64,000 bases of DNA from CAYUQT01 sp964596165 (GCA_964596165.1 CAZQTW010000033.1:1-64000); one strand, 5' to 3'. Positions 17,958 to 27,178 are shown, numbered from the stretch's first letter. A program made the numbers and translations. The notes: generated by a model not told the origin, from the letters alone.

Positions 17958-18176
17958 CTAGTATAGCCACGCTTCCAGCCTTCTGTCGAACCGATCCATT
18001 CGCTCGCCCATGCCGTCGGGCACGGATTCGACCTGCTTGCCGAGTGTGGGCTCCCCGTGGTTCTCGTCAAACGGGATGTACGTCAGATCCTGCCGGCTGT
18101 AGGAACAGCCGGACATTCCCATCAGGGCCACCGTCAGCACCAAGCTCGCCAGACTCGCGGGGCATTTTCGGATCAT
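17958..18176 (-). CDS. Small lipoprotein of unknown function
   Basis: A 72-aa protein. ATG 18176 opens an N-terminus with a basic residue, a hydrophobic core (LASLVLTVALM) and the lipobox MSGC at residues about 21-24, so it should be lipidated and exported. The mature 49 residues are charged, with DLTYIPFDENHGEP and an Asp/Arg-rich C-terminus ending in aromatic residues; I recognise no domain. The frame is open further upstream, but that part overlaps the approach to argG and does not look like a leader. It is separated from argG by 124 bp. Confidence 0.6.
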   Translation of the reverse strand: MIRKCPASLASLVLTVALMGMSGCSYSRQDLTYIPFDENHGEPTLGKQVESVPDGMGERMDRFDRRLEAWLY

Positions 18177-18300
18177 GTCTGCCGACTCCGCATAACCGTG
18201 GTTCCCATAAGGAATATCGGCAGGGAGGCGGGCCACGATCGGCCGAAACGGACCGCATCTCGAACAGGCTACGGGAGTCCGGGTTTTACCGGACGTTTCG

Positions 18301-19536
18301 CTATCGGATACCCTTGCCCTTTCCGGAGCCCTGCACCAGGGCACGAATCTTCATGGGCAGTCCGAACAGGCGGATGAAACCGACGGCGTCCGTGCTGTCA
18401 TAGGCCGCGCTCATGGTGAAGCTGGCCAGATCCGCGACGTAGAGCGAATAGGGGCTCTTCGCCCCCACGGCTATGCAGTTGCCCTTGTAAAGTTTGATCC
18501 GGGCCGTACCGGTGACGAATCGTTGCGTCGAGGTGATGAAGGCGTCAAGCGATTCACGGAGCGACGTATACCACCGGCCGTCGTAGACCAGTTCCGCATA
18601 CCGGACGGCCACCTGCTCCTTGTAGTGAAACGTCTCGCGGTCGAGACAAATGGCTTCCATGGCGCGGTGCGCCTCGGCCAGGATCGTGCCGCCCGGCGTC
18701 TCATAGACCCCTCGCGATTTCATGCCCACCAATCGGTTTTCGACGATGTCCACCTGGCCGACGGCATTCTTTCCGCCGATGTCGTTCAGGCGCATGATCA
18801 GTGTCACGGGGTCGAGCTTTTTGCCGTTGAGCGAAACGGGCGTTCCCCTCTCGAATCCGATCTCGACGTAGGTCGGTCTATTGGGTGCTTTCTCGATCGG
18901 CACGGACATGACAAGCATCCGATCGAGCGGTTCATTCCAGGTGCTCTCCAGTTCTCCGCCCTCGTGTGAGATGTGCCACAGATTGCGGTCGCGAGAGTAG
19001 ATGCTCTTGGTCGTCACCTGGATGGGGATCTTGCGGGCGCGCGCGTAATCGATGGCGGCCTCGCGGCTGGTCAGTTCGAACCGGGGATCCTTCCACGGGG
19101 CGATGATCTTGAGCGACGGGTTCAGCGCCATGACCGTCGTTTCGAACCGAACCTGGTCGTTGCCCTTGCCGGTAGCGCCGTGCGCGACGGCATCCGCGCC
19201 CTCCGCCTCGGCCACGCGGACCATGTCCTTGGCGATCAGGGGGCGGGCGATCGACGTCCCCAGCATGTACTTCTTTTCATACACGGCGCCGCTTCGCAAC
19301 AGAGGCCAGAGGAAGTCCGTGGCGAACTCCTTGCGGAGATCCCGGACAATGCACTTGCGGGCGCCGCTGCGGAGAGCCTTGGTCTTGATGCCCTTCAGCT
19401 CGCCGATGCCCTGCCCGACGTCGGCCACAAAGGCGATCACATCGCAATGGTAATGCTCGCGAATCCACGGCAGGATCACGCTGGTATCCAATCCACCGCT
19501 GTAGGCCAACACCACTTTCCCTATCGACGCACTCAT
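18301..19536 (-). CDS. argG: Argininosuccinate synthase
   Basis: A 411-aa protein of normal length. It joins citrulline and aspartate with ATP to form argininosuccinate in arginine synthesis. The N-type ATP pyrophosphatase loop is VVLAYSGGLDTSV. Also visible are AHGATGKGNDQVRFE (aspartate/citrulline site) and EIGFERGTPVSLNGK. ATG 19536 is preceded by AGGTGAGAG and begins MSASIGKVVLAY, matching family members. No other arg genes are nearby. It is 107 bp downstream of the diadenylate cyclase gene on the same strand. Confidence 0.97.
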   Translation of the reverse strand: MSASIGKVVLAYSGGLDTSVILPWIREHYHCDVIAFVADVGQGIGELKGIKTKALRSGARKCIVRDLRKEFATDFLWPLLRSGAVYEKKYMLGTSIARPLIAKDMVRVAEAEGADAVAHGATGKGNDQVRFETTVMALNPSLKIIAPWKDPRFELTSREAAIDYARARKIPIQVTTKSIYSRDRNLWHISHEGGELESTWNEPLDRMLVMSVPIEKAPNRPTYVEIGFERGTPVSLNGKKLDPVTLIMRLNDIGGKNAVGQVDIVENRLVGMKSRGVYETPGGTILAEAHRAMEAICLDRETFHYKEQVAVRYAELVYDGRWYTSLRESLDAFITSTQRFVTGTARIKLYKGNCIAVGAKSPYSLYVADLASFTMSAAYDSTDAVGFIRLFGLPMKIRALVQGSGKGKGIR

Positions 19537-19643
19537 TGTGTCTCTCACCTCATGTTCGCCGGCATATCGTCCGTTCGGATCTCGCGCCGCTCATCGGGCG
19601 ACGTGCCCCGTATGATACGCGACGGGGCGCCGGCATCCAACGG

Positions 19644-20759
19644 TTATTCCTCGTGAGTGGGGGGGACGGCCATCCCGCTGGTCCGGGCAGGCGCGGGAAC
19701 GGCCCGTTCAATCTCGGTGATCATCTGTCCGCGTCGCCAGACCCGAACGATGCCCGTCGACTCGCTGAGTGTGACGGCCACGCTCATCGTACTGGCGGTG
19801 ATGGCGGCGGCGGCGGCGTGGCGCGTTCCCAGACCGGGCGGGAGTTCCTGGCCCGACATTGCCGTTCGCAGCGTGGTGCCGGCGGACATGATGATGCCCT
19901 TGCCGGAAATGATGAACGCGCCGTCGATGCTGCAGAAGCCCTTGACGGTTTCCCGCATGTTCTCGTCAAGGATATTGCGTTCGGCTTCGGTATAGCCTTT
20001 GAAGGGGTTGATGATGGTTTGGTGACAGTACTTCTCGATTTCCTCGGGATCGCCGATTACGAAGAGGGCTCCAACCGGCTTGCCCTCGCGTCCTTGACCG
20101 GCGAGTTCGACCGCCAGGGTCAGTACCCGCTGAAACACGGCGCGGCGAATGTGCTCGGTGATCTTGGGTTGGTCGGCCGCGCGAAACATCTCATATTCCT
20201 CGCCGACACTCATGACCACCATCGTGTCGATGCCGCGACCGACCAGGCCGACCAGACACACGAACACCTCGCCGGGGTTCAACATTCGCTGGGAGAAGGC
20301 GATGAGCGTGGCCATCTTGATCTGACCCATGCGTGTAAGACTGACGGGCGGGACCGACAGGATTCGCGTCGTGAACCGCTGCGCCAATTCCGTCTCCTGA
20401 TCGTTGCGCGCGACCAGGATCAGCGACGTGCGCTTGCCGATCAGCTTTAGAACATCCTCGGAACGGGCAATGGCGTCCACGTAGATCAGAAGCGATGTGG
20501 CCCCGACTTCCTTGGCCACGCGGGTGGCCGCGCCGACCATCGATCGGGTGAGTTCGCCGGCCGGCAGACTGACGGCGGTCGTTGGGGTCGTCTCACGAAC
20601 CTCTTTGGGCTTGGTCGACGGCGGCTTCGGCTTGCGATCGCCCTTCGCACGCTCGCCGGATGGACGGCCTGTCTGTTCGGACCGCTCGTTCTTGTCGGAC
20701 GGATCGATGGCCACGGGAGTCACCTCGTCTTTTCCATGAGAGGGTTGAGGTCGAGTCAT
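19644..20759 (-). CDS. DacZ-like diadenylate cyclase (DisA_N domain)
   Basis: A 371-aa protein. After a basic, Pro-rich and probably disordered tail (1-70), residues about 70-200 look like the pyruvate-kinase C-terminal fold, and residues about 240-350 are the diadenylate cyclase domain. DGAFIISGKGII carries the DGA catalytic motif near 279 and GLGTRHAAAAA near 310 is the counterpart of the RHR motif, with the last Arg replaced by Ala. The same two-domain order occurs in archaeal DacZ; bacterial DisA and CdaA are built differently. It should make c-di-AMP, which usually controls potassium and osmotic balance. There is no membrane segment. The gene is divergent, 21 bp from the exported AMMECR1-like gene. 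Confidence 0.75.
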   Translation of the reverse strand: MTRPQPSHGKDEVTPVAIDPSDKNERSEQTGRPSGERAKGDRKPKPPSTKPKEVRETTPTTAVSLPAGELTRSMVGAATRVAKEVGATSLLIYVDAIARSEDVLKLIGKRTSLILVARNDQETELAQRFTTRILSVPPVSLTRMGQIKMATLIAFSQRMLNPGEVFVCLVGLVGRGIDTMVVMSVGEEYEMFRAADQPKITEHIRRAVFQRVLTLAVELAGQGREGKPVGALFVIGDPEEIEKYCHQTIINPFKGYTEAERNILDENMRETVKGFCSIDGAFIISGKGIIMSAGTTLRTAMSGQELPPGLGTRHAAAAAITASTMSVAVTLSESTGIVRVWRRGQMITEIERAVPAPARTSGMAVPPTHEE

Positions 20760-20780
20760 ACGAGCAATATATTGCCGGCT

Positions 20781-22661
20781 ATGATTGCCCTCAAGTGTAA
20801 GTCCTGTGGGGTTTTGGCGGCTCTCTGCTGTGCGTTGGGTTTCTCGACGGAAGGTGTGACTGAGACGGTGCGCCGACCGGCGAGCCGATCGGCGGGCCTG
20901 CGCCCGGAGCTTTCAGTGGCCGATCAAGCGTTTCTAATCCGTCTGATTCGCCGGACGGTGGAAGACGTGTCGTCCGGTCGGTCGTCGCCGGCTTCCATCA
21001 AGCCTTCGGATGCGGTTGCGAACCTGCGTTGCCCGTTGGTGGTGACGTTTCGCCGTGGCGGACTGCCGGTGGCTCAGGGGCAGTCCGACGGGGGGCTGGA
21101 CGCGGCGCAAGGATGTCGAGAAGCCGCTGAGGCGGCCTTGCGTAATTCGCGGAATGCTTCGCGACTGAGCGATTCGGTGCGGAGACAACTGGGAGTCGAG
21201 TTGGAACTGCTGGGTCCGGCCCAACAGTTGTCGGTCGGGCTTTCGGCCCGTCGGCGTTTGATCGGTCAGTATGAGGCCGGCGTGGACGGCGTCGCGATTC
21301 GGCTGGACGATCGCAATAGCTTGATTCGCCCCAGCCAGATCGTGGCGAACGGTCTCGCGATTGGAGACGCGATTGATTTTGTGCTTGGGCGATTGGGACT
21401 GTCGTCGGAGGACATTGCGAAGCGCAAGGATGAGGCGGAGTGCATGCGGTTCCGTACGCTTCACTTGTGGCAGCCTGTCCCAGACGGACCGGTTGTCCAA
21501 CTCGATTGCGGGTGCGTTCTTCTCGCCCCCGAGGCCGTGTCGGCCGAGATGTTGGACCGCGGCATTTCGGACGCGGCCCGCTACCTGAGGGATCGGCAGC
21601 GTACGAACGGGCTTTTCCACTATGCGTATTTGCCCTGGGCGGACCGGACGGAAGACGTTGGCCCGACGGTGAGTCAGCCCGGCGCTGCGTGGGCACTGGC
21701 GATTCACGGACGTGGCGGGCGCGACCTCGGTTCGACGCAAGCCGCTGCCCGTACGATCGCCGCCATGGAGAGGTCACTGGTGACGCCCAACGTCTGGAAG
21801 CCCGGCGTCAAGTCGACGGCGTCCAGCGCGGCGTCACAGCCGGTTGCCGCCTATCTGATTTCCCCGGATCAGGCGGATCGCGTCGGCGCGACGGCCCTGT
21901 TGTTGCTTGCGGCGAGCGAGATGGAGCCCTCGGTCCGATACCGCTCGTTACGGGCCAAGTTGGGTGAGGCCCTCGTGACCCGACAACTGCCCACGGGCAT
22001 GCTGCAGACCAACTTCGTCACGACGCGCGACGTGGCGCCGCAGGACATCGACGGCGGGCAGACTCTCTGTGCGATGGCTCGACACTATGAAGTGGATCGG
22101 TCGGCCGGTGCGTTGTCCGTGGTGAAGAACGCTTACGATCACTACCGAAAGCAATTCGACGTTTCCCCGACCGTCGAAATGGTACCCTGGCTGGGTATCG
22201 CGTATGCCTGTGCGGCACAGGTCACGGGCGAGTCTCGTTATGCGGATTTCGTTTTTGCCATGGTCGATTGGTTGGAGCGGTTCCAGCTTTCTCCGGACAC
22301 CAGCGAAAGTCCCTTGATGTGGGGCGGCGTCGATGCCTTCGGGCACGGTGCGGCCAATGTCAGTACCGCCGTGTACATGATCGCCGTGGCGGACGCGCTG
22401 GGACTCGCTCGGCGGGTCAAGGACGAGCCACGCAGCCGGCGATACGAACGGATGCTGCGGCTCGGCACGCGGTTTGTTTTGCAGTTGCAGTTTCGTCCGG
22501 AGGAGTGTTACTACGTCCGTTCACGGGTGGATACGGTAGGCGGCATTCGAACGGCCCCCTGGGATCATGCGCTGACGATTGAGAACTGCCAGATGGCGCT
22601 GGTGGCGCTCGTGAAAGCCAAGGAGCTGCTGTTCGGTGGGGCAGGGGGCGGCGGGCAATAG
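20781..22661 (+). CDS. Exported AMMECR1-like domain fused to an (alpha/alpha) toroid
   Basis: A 626-aa protein. The N-terminus (ALKCKSCGVLAALCCALGF) looks like a signal peptide or anchor. Residues about 35-230 resemble AMMECR1: a helical start, PLVVTFRRGGLPVAQG in place of the usual V-T-L-x-x-x-G-x-L-R-G-C-I-G, VELELLGPAQQL, and GVDGVAIRLDDRNSLIRPSQ for the LLPQV segment. The signature RGC is lost. From about 250 on are repeated helical hairpins (YLRDRQRTNGLFHYAY, TAVYMIAVADALG, ENCQMALVALVKA) typical of (alpha/alpha)6 or (alpha/alpha)7 glycan enzymes or epimerases. I do not know its function. ATG 20781 avoids overlap with the divergent cyclase gene. Confidence 0.6.
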   Translation: MIALKCKSCGVLAALCCALGFSTEGVTETVRRPASRSAGLRPELSVADQAFLIRLIRRTVEDVSSGRSSPASIKPSDAVANLRCPLVVTFRRGGLPVAQGQSDGGLDAAQGCREAAEAALRNSRNASRLSDSVRRQLGVELELLGPAQQLSVGLSARRRLIGQYEAGVDGVAIRLDDRNSLIRPSQIVANGLAIGDAIDFVLGRLGLSSEDIAKRKDEAECMRFRTLHLWQPVPDGPVVQLDCGCVLLAPEAVSAEMLDRGISDAARYLRDRQRTNGLFHYAYLPWADRTEDVGPTVSQPGAAWALAIHGRGGRDLGSTQAAARTIAAMERSLVTPNVWKPGVKSTASSAASQPVAAYLISPDQADRVGATALLLLAASEMEPSVRYRSLRAKLGEALVTRQLPTGMLQTNFVTTRDVAPQDIDGGQTLCAMARHYEVDRSAGALSVVKNAYDHYRKQFDVSPTVEMVPWLGIAYACAAQVTGESRYADFVFAMVDWLERFQLSPDTSESPLMWGGVDAFGHGAANVSTAVYMIAVADALGLARRVKDEPRSRRYERMLRLGTRFVLQLQFRPEECYYVRSRVDTVGGIRTAPWDHALTIENCQMALVALVKAKELLFGGAGGGGQ

Positions 22662-22737
22662 CCCGGTCCCAAGGGGGGAATCCGCAAGACAGAATCCAAG
22701 ACCCACAATCCGGGGGTTGCGCCGGTTCGGCGGGTGC

Positions 22738-22926
22738 CTACGCGACCGCCGGTCGGGCCCAGGTTTCTTTAGCTTGGCGTGCCGCCGCCCGGGATGCCCT
22801 TCGGAACCGGATGATGAGTGCGAGGGCCCACAACGCAAAGACAAGGTAGCCCAATCCGGCGAAACAACCGAAGCCCGCACCGGAAATCGCAGTGGGGCGG
22901 ACGCCTGTTGCATGACTTAGCCTCAG
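22738..22926 (-). CDS. Possible short single-span membrane protein without a canonical start
   Basis: A minus-strand frame of 62 codons that reads like a real membrane peptide: GCFAGLGYLVFALWALALII is a clean transmembrane segment, followed by a basic tail (RFRRASRAAARQAKE). No ATG, GTG or TTG exists upstream of the span; the only start-like codon is CTG at 22926, and there is no Shine-Dalgarno. It lies downstream of the MFS gene but beyond that gene's terminator. It could be a decayed gene, use a rare start, or be chance. Some OFA-family transporters have small membrane partners, which is why I keep it. Confidence 0.3.
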   Translation of the reverse strand: MRLSHATGVRPTAISGAGFGCFAGLGYLVFALWALALIIRFRRASRAAARQAKETWARPAVA

Positions 22927-23034
22927 TCTTCAAAGTCACCGGGAGAGTTGCAATCTGTGAATCGCCGATTGTCGACACGTTCCGATGACACAATGCCGAT
23001 CGGTGCCCATGCTTGGACGTGTTGGGAAAAGCAG

Positions 23035-23063
23035 CGGGCCGCGCCTTCGGCATGCGCGGCCCG
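23035..23063 (-). terminator. Intrinsic terminator after the MFS transporter gene
   Basis: A 10-bp perfect GC stem (CGGGCCGCGC / GCGCGGCCCG) with a 9-base loop, followed on the minus strand by CTGCTTTTCCC. It begins 33 bp after the stop of the 23097-24359 gene. Confidence 0.75.
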
Positions 23064-23096
23064 TCGTATCGATCCTTGTGAGAAGCCGCTCGCCAA

Positions 23097-24359
23097 CTAC
23101 GCTGCCGGGATCGGTTTGGCTGCTGCTTTCGACGCGATCGAACGGCTTACGAATGTCAGGATTGCGGCCAGGATCAGAATGCCGCAGGCCAGCTTAAAAG
23201 CCGGGTCGGGCGTCTGATATACGTCCTGGATCTTTCCACAGACATACGAGAGCACAAGTCCGCCGAATCCCCAGGCCGTGAACACCAACCCATAGTTCAT
23301 GCCAAATCCCTTCAGCCCGAAATAGTCCTTCGTCACCGCGGGGAACAAAGCGAGATTGGCGCCGTAGTTGCCCCCGACGATCAAGAGAACAAGCAGCAGG
23401 GCCTCCCTGCTGTTCTGAATGTAGAGCAGCAGGATGGCCATGAATGCCTGGAGAACGTAAACCAGAAACATTGTCCACTGGCGCCCGATCTTGTCCGAGA
23501 GCGTGCCCGCAAGAATACGCCCGCCGGCGTTGCCGATCGCTAGGGCGACCACGGCGAAGAACGCCGCGTCCCCTAAGGACTTCTTGCCGAGAGGCATTGC
23601 GATGCTGATGATCATCAATCCGACGCCGGCGCCAAAGAAGTACATGAGCCACAGAATCCAGAACTGGGATGTCTTCATCATTTGGGCCCATGTCATGTCG
23701 GCGGGTTTCGCGGCTGGGCCGGCTTTTCCCGCAGCGGAAGGGGAGCCGGCTGGGACATAGCCTGCGGGAGGATTCTTCAGTAGTTGAGCCAGCACAACGA
23801 CAACGAGAAGAAAGAGAACGCCGAAGACGAGCATCGTGTTGGAAACGCCCAGTTGTTCGCCTTGTTTGAAGGCCTTCAACAGGGCCGTGGCCAGCGGAGC
23901 CGCATATACGGACGCCAAACCGAACCCGGCCACCACAATCCCCGCGATCATGCCCGTCTTGGCGGGCGGAAACCACTTTACGGCCGGCGGTGTGGCCGAG
24001 GCGTAACCGAATCCGATACCGATGCCGGCCAGCAGACCGAATCCCACCACGAAGCCTGCCAAGGATGATCCCGCAAGGCCCGCGACGATACAGCCGAGTC
24101 CGATGAACGCGCCGCCAATCGTCGCGACCCAGCGAGGACCGATTCGATCCTGGAGCCGGCCCGCCGGGACCATCGCCAGCGAGAAGACCAGGCAGGCCAC
24201 CGCATAAGGCAACGCTTTGTTTGCCTTGGTCCATTCCCACGCGGCGGGTATGCTGGCAGAGATGACGCTCCAGGTGTACAAGACACCGAGTGCAAGGTTG
24301 ATCCCCGTTCCCGCCAAGGTGACGCGCCAGCCGTGATTCGTTGTTGGGTTAGTCGTCAT
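23097..24359 (-). CDS. MFS transporter, oxalate/formate antiporter (OFA) family
   Basis: A 420-aa inner-membrane protein with about 12 hydrophobic spans. OFA-type features are GINLALGVLYTWSVIS in the first span, RLQDRIGPR in the loop after span 2, GIGFGYASATPPAVKWFP in span 4, and GRILAGTLSDKIGR in the second half. ATG 24359 has AAGGTGGTG ahead of it. OFA members exchange or import small carboxylates (oxalate, formate, lactate, pyruvate-like acids), so the substrate is probably an organic acid. A sigma70-type promoter lies at 24591-24619 and an intrinsic terminator at 23035-23063, so the gene is a single unit with a leader of about 225 nt. Confidence 0.88.
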   Translation of the reverse strand: MTTNPTTNHGWRVTLAGTGINLALGVLYTWSVISASIPAAWEWTKANKALPYAVACLVFSLAMVPAGRLQDRIGPRWVATIGGAFIGLGCIVAGLAGSSLAGFVVGFGLLAGIGIGFGYASATPPAVKWFPPAKTGMIAGIVVAGFGLASVYAAPLATALLKAFKQGEQLGVSNTMLVFGVLFLLVVVVLAQLLKNPPAGYVPAGSPSAAGKAGPAAKPADMTWAQMMKTSQFWILWLMYFFGAGVGLMIISIAMPLGKKSLGDAAFFAVVALAIGNAGGRILAGTLSDKIGRQWTMFLVYVLQAFMAILLLYIQNSREALLLVLLIVGGNYGANLALFPAVTKDYFGLKGFGMNYGLVFTAWGFGGLVLSYVCGKIQDVYQTPDPAFKLACGILILAAILTFVSRSIASKAAAKPIPAA

Positions 24360-24590
24360 TACTTCACCACCTTCATTCGTATCGCTCCATTGATGATCCG
24401 CATCGTCGATGTATTCGTCACGATGCCCACAAGACACGTCGCTCGTGTGGGTCGGAACAGCACGACCCCCAGAAGTGACGGTTTTCTTACGACGATCAAG
24501 AGCCCCCCACGGATGAGGATGCTTAAACCACCCCATTCACGGTGCGGTGTCTTCATTCTGAAAGGTTTATCTTCCACAATGAAAGGCTGA

Positions 24591-24619
24591 ATGCTACAGA
24601 TCGTCAGCGGGGTTGTCAA
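24591..24619 (-). promoter_or_regulatory. Sigma70-type promoter for the MFS transporter
   Basis: On the minus strand TTGACA (24614-24619) and TAGCAT (24591-24596) are separated by 17 bp; the -35 is perfect and the -10 matches four of six. Transcription would begin near 24584, giving a 5' leader of about 225 nt. Confidence 0.6.
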
Positions 24620-24682
24620 CCGAAATGGGGCTTGCAGGCAGTCCGACCGGCCCGATCGATCTGAACGCTGCCGCCAAAGGGG

Positions 24683-27139
24683 TCAGTCGCCGTACTGGAC
24701 AGAGGCTTCGAAGACGCCCTCAGACAGACCGCCAGGCAGATCGAAGGTTATGTACTGGGATTGCTCGACGGTCTCGAGCTTGTCCGTCAACGAGGGCGGA
24801 CCGATCACACGGGCATTCCTGCTACCGGCGGGCAGAAGGATTCGGACATGCGTTTTGGCCGCGATTCCTGCAAGTCGAAGTCGGATGGAGCGGTTGGCCG
24901 GCGCGTGTTCGTAATCCATCGCAACGTAGGCGCCGCTGGGCCCATATCGCGCGCAAACCTTGGCCTTGTCGATGCCGGCAGCAATGAACCGCGGTGACAC
25001 CGTCACCCGGCGAAACGCCACCTCATCGTCGCGGATACCCGCAAGTCCCTCGATCAATGCGGAAATCACGGCGGCGGCGCACCAGCCTCGCGGACCACCG
25101 CCCATATCGCGGCCCTCGGTGGTGTACAGGAAGAAGACGGTTCCATCTTCGGCCACTTTGCGGGCCACACGATGAAGGATATCCGCACCGTAGGCCTCTC
25201 GGCCGTGGTCGAAGGCGGCCTTGGCCAACTCGCCGGCGACGAAGCCGGCGATTCCGCCGTTAATGTACTGGCCGGCGGAGTAAGGACCGAACTTGGGATA
25301 AGGCGGGTCGACTGAGAACCATTCGGCGAAGTGTGTCTTCTCGCGTGCCTTTCGTCTCGCCTGATACTCGTCGATGATCCTGACCGCCATTTCCCGTGTC
25401 GGCAGGTCGCGGTTGATGTCGTAAGGGTTTGACAATGAGAGTATGTCCGCTTCCCTTACACCGGTGTCGACCGGCTGGAGCAGGATCTGGTGCGTGTAGT
25501 AGCGGCCGTTGAAGCACAGTCGGTTGACCCGATCGCGAAGCGCGACGGCCTGTTTGTCCCAATGGTCGGCCCTGGCGGCGTCGCCGGCGGCGCGATGCAT
25601 GCCGGCCAACTGTCGGCAGGCCTGATAGAGGCCACTGTTGTCGCCGTGCATGATGCCCATGGGCATGTTAGGCTCGATTCGACGGTTGGTGTCGGGGACA
25701 CCGTACGTGAAGTCCCACGTATCGATGCTGAAGGTTCGCTTGAGGGCGCCGTGTTTGGCGTCCCACCGAGTGGGATCGGTGAAATCATAGCGGATGGCCT
25801 TATCCATGGGGGCCAATCGCGATTTCATGGCGTTCAGATCGCCGGTGGCCTGCCAGATGGTTTGGGCGGCCTCGACCATGAGATATTCAACGTCGGCCTC
25901 CATCTCCAGACGGATGAAGCACAGGTCGTCTTCCTTCTCCACTCGCACGAATTTCGGCGCGACGAAGGTCTGGTGGTCGTGAGACGCTTCACCGATGATT
26001 TCGTGGAAGAACCCGTCGGGGTGCTGGAGTTCGATCAGCGTGTCCACGAAGCTCGTGAGATCCTGTTCCCAGTACTTGTAGGCCTTCATCTCGTGAATGT
26101 GGTCGCGGACCCAGGTGGGGTTGGTCTGAATGATCTTCCCCTTGCGTCGAAATGCATGGCGGTCCTCACGAACACGCTCCCGCATGCGGTTGAAGAGTCC
26201 CGTGAACGGCCCGGCCTCGAAAGACGTGTCGCCCTTCAGAAGCACCTCCGCCGAGCCGACCACCTTTCCATCCCGAGCTACCTGAAGCCTTCTGAGTCCT
26301 TCCGGACCCGAGAATGAGAGCGATATCGGTTCGCCGTGCCGGATGGGCAAGGTCTTTCCGTTCACTTCCAATGAGAATGTTCCGGAGGCGCGCGTTTTCA
26401 GCTTCACCTCGAACGGTGTTAAGGGTTCGATAACATCCGGGTGTAGAAGGGTGACGTTGGTTCCGTCAGCCGGTGTGAGGGCGGTCTCTTGCATTTCCGA
26501 GACCACGCGTCCCGAAAGGCTCAGCAGGTGAAGTTGTCTGCGATCGTCCGGTGTGGTCGCGCGGACGCGCAGCGTGTCGTATTGGGTACGTGCGTCGCCC
26601 ACACGGATGCCCACCATGCCGGACCTCGGCTGATCGTCGACGAAACCCATAACCGGATGATCGTCCAACCAGACGCCGATCCGGCGGCCGACGGCGACGA
26701 CGCGGAGCACATACCACGGGCCGATTTCGAGCCGGACGGGCGGTACGGCGTTGGCGAGTGGTTTGACCCCGTCGTCAAATCGGACGGCGAGGACGCGATT
26801 GGAGGTCTGTTCGAGGTAGACCTGCAGCGCCTGAGTGCCGTCCCCATTGGATCGGATGAGGAAGGGGGCTTCGACCCAGCCTCGGCGTTCGGCGAATCGG
26901 ACCTTTGCCTCCATGACGAGGTCTTGCAGCGGTTCGGCAAAGCGGATCATCATCTTCGTGGACGGCGGTAGCTCGAGCACGTGTTCGTCGGGATTGTCGG
27001 ACAGGGCAAGAATGCGAGGCTCGCCCGATACCACCTGCCAGCCCGGCTTGAGGCCGGTTTCAAAGCGGTCCTCAAAGAGCGGGGGTTCGGCATCCAACAC
27101 CAGGGCGACCAACGAAAGGGTACAGCACATACTCGTCAT
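24683..27139 (-). CDS. Exported glycosidase-like protein: LamG-like domain plus (alpha/alpha)6 toroid
   Basis: An 818-aa protein starting at ATG 27139 with AAAGGA upstream and a short signal (MCCTLSLVALVL). Residues about 20-190 (LFEDRFETGLKPGWQVV ... RSGMVGIRVGD) look like a concanavalin-type domain of the kind seen in 3-keto-glucoside hydrolase/LamG proteins. A short beta module follows. Residues about 330-720 are a helical toroid with conserved aromatic/acidic patches such as NPTWVRDHIHEM, QHPDGFFHEIIG, IDTWDFTYG, MGIMHGDNSGLY and AGQYINGG, like GH15/GH63/GH78-type catalytic domains. The last 90 residues are beta-rich. Likely an exported glycoside hydrolase; no CAZy family can be assigned by eye. 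A 10-bp palindrome lies 30 bp upstream. Confidence 0.7.
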   Translation of the reverse strand: MTSMCCTLSLVALVLDAEPPLFEDRFETGLKPGWQVVSGEPRILALSDNPDEHVLELPPSTKMMIRFAEPLQDLVMEAKVRFAERRGWVEAPFLIRSNGDGTQALQVYLEQTSNRVLAVRFDDGVKPLANAVPPVRLEIGPWYVLRVVAVGRRIGVWLDDHPVMGFVDDQPRSGMVGIRVGDARTQYDTLRVRATTPDDRRQLHLLSLSGRVVSEMQETALTPADGTNVTLLHPDVIEPLTPFEVKLKTRASGTFSLEVNGKTLPIRHGEPISLSFSGPEGLRRLQVARDGKVVGSAEVLLKGDTSFEAGPFTGLFNRMRERVREDRHAFRRKGKIIQTNPTWVRDHIHEMKAYKYWEQDLTSFVDTLIELQHPDGFFHEIIGEASHDHQTFVAPKFVRVEKEDDLCFIRLEMEADVEYLMVEAAQTIWQATGDLNAMKSRLAPMDKAIRYDFTDPTRWDAKHGALKRTFSIDTWDFTYGVPDTNRRIEPNMPMGIMHGDNSGLYQACRQLAGMHRAAGDAARADHWDKQAVALRDRVNRLCFNGRYYTHQILLQPVDTGVREADILSLSNPYDINRDLPTREMAVRIIDEYQARRKAREKTHFAEWFSVDPPYPKFGPYSAGQYINGGIAGFVAGELAKAAFDHGREAYGADILHRVARKVAEDGTVFFLYTTEGRDMGGGPRGWCAAAVISALIEGLAGIRDDEVAFRRVTVSPRFIAAGIDKAKVCARYGPSGAYVAMDYEHAPANRSIRLRLAGIAAKTHVRILLPAGSRNARVIGPPSLTDKLETVEQSQYITFDLPGGLSEGVFEASVQYGD

Positions 27140-27168
27140 GAACGGTGTCCTTTCTTGTATGGCGCCAG

Positions 27169-27178
27169 AGTGTACACT
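27169..27178. promoter_or_regulatory. Candidate operator palindrome
   Basis: AGTGTACACT is a perfect 10-bp palindrome in the 162-bp divergent region, 30 bp before the start of the minus-strand glycosidase-like gene. Position suits a repressor site, but it is a single short site and no regulator is encoded nearby. Confidence 0.25.
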
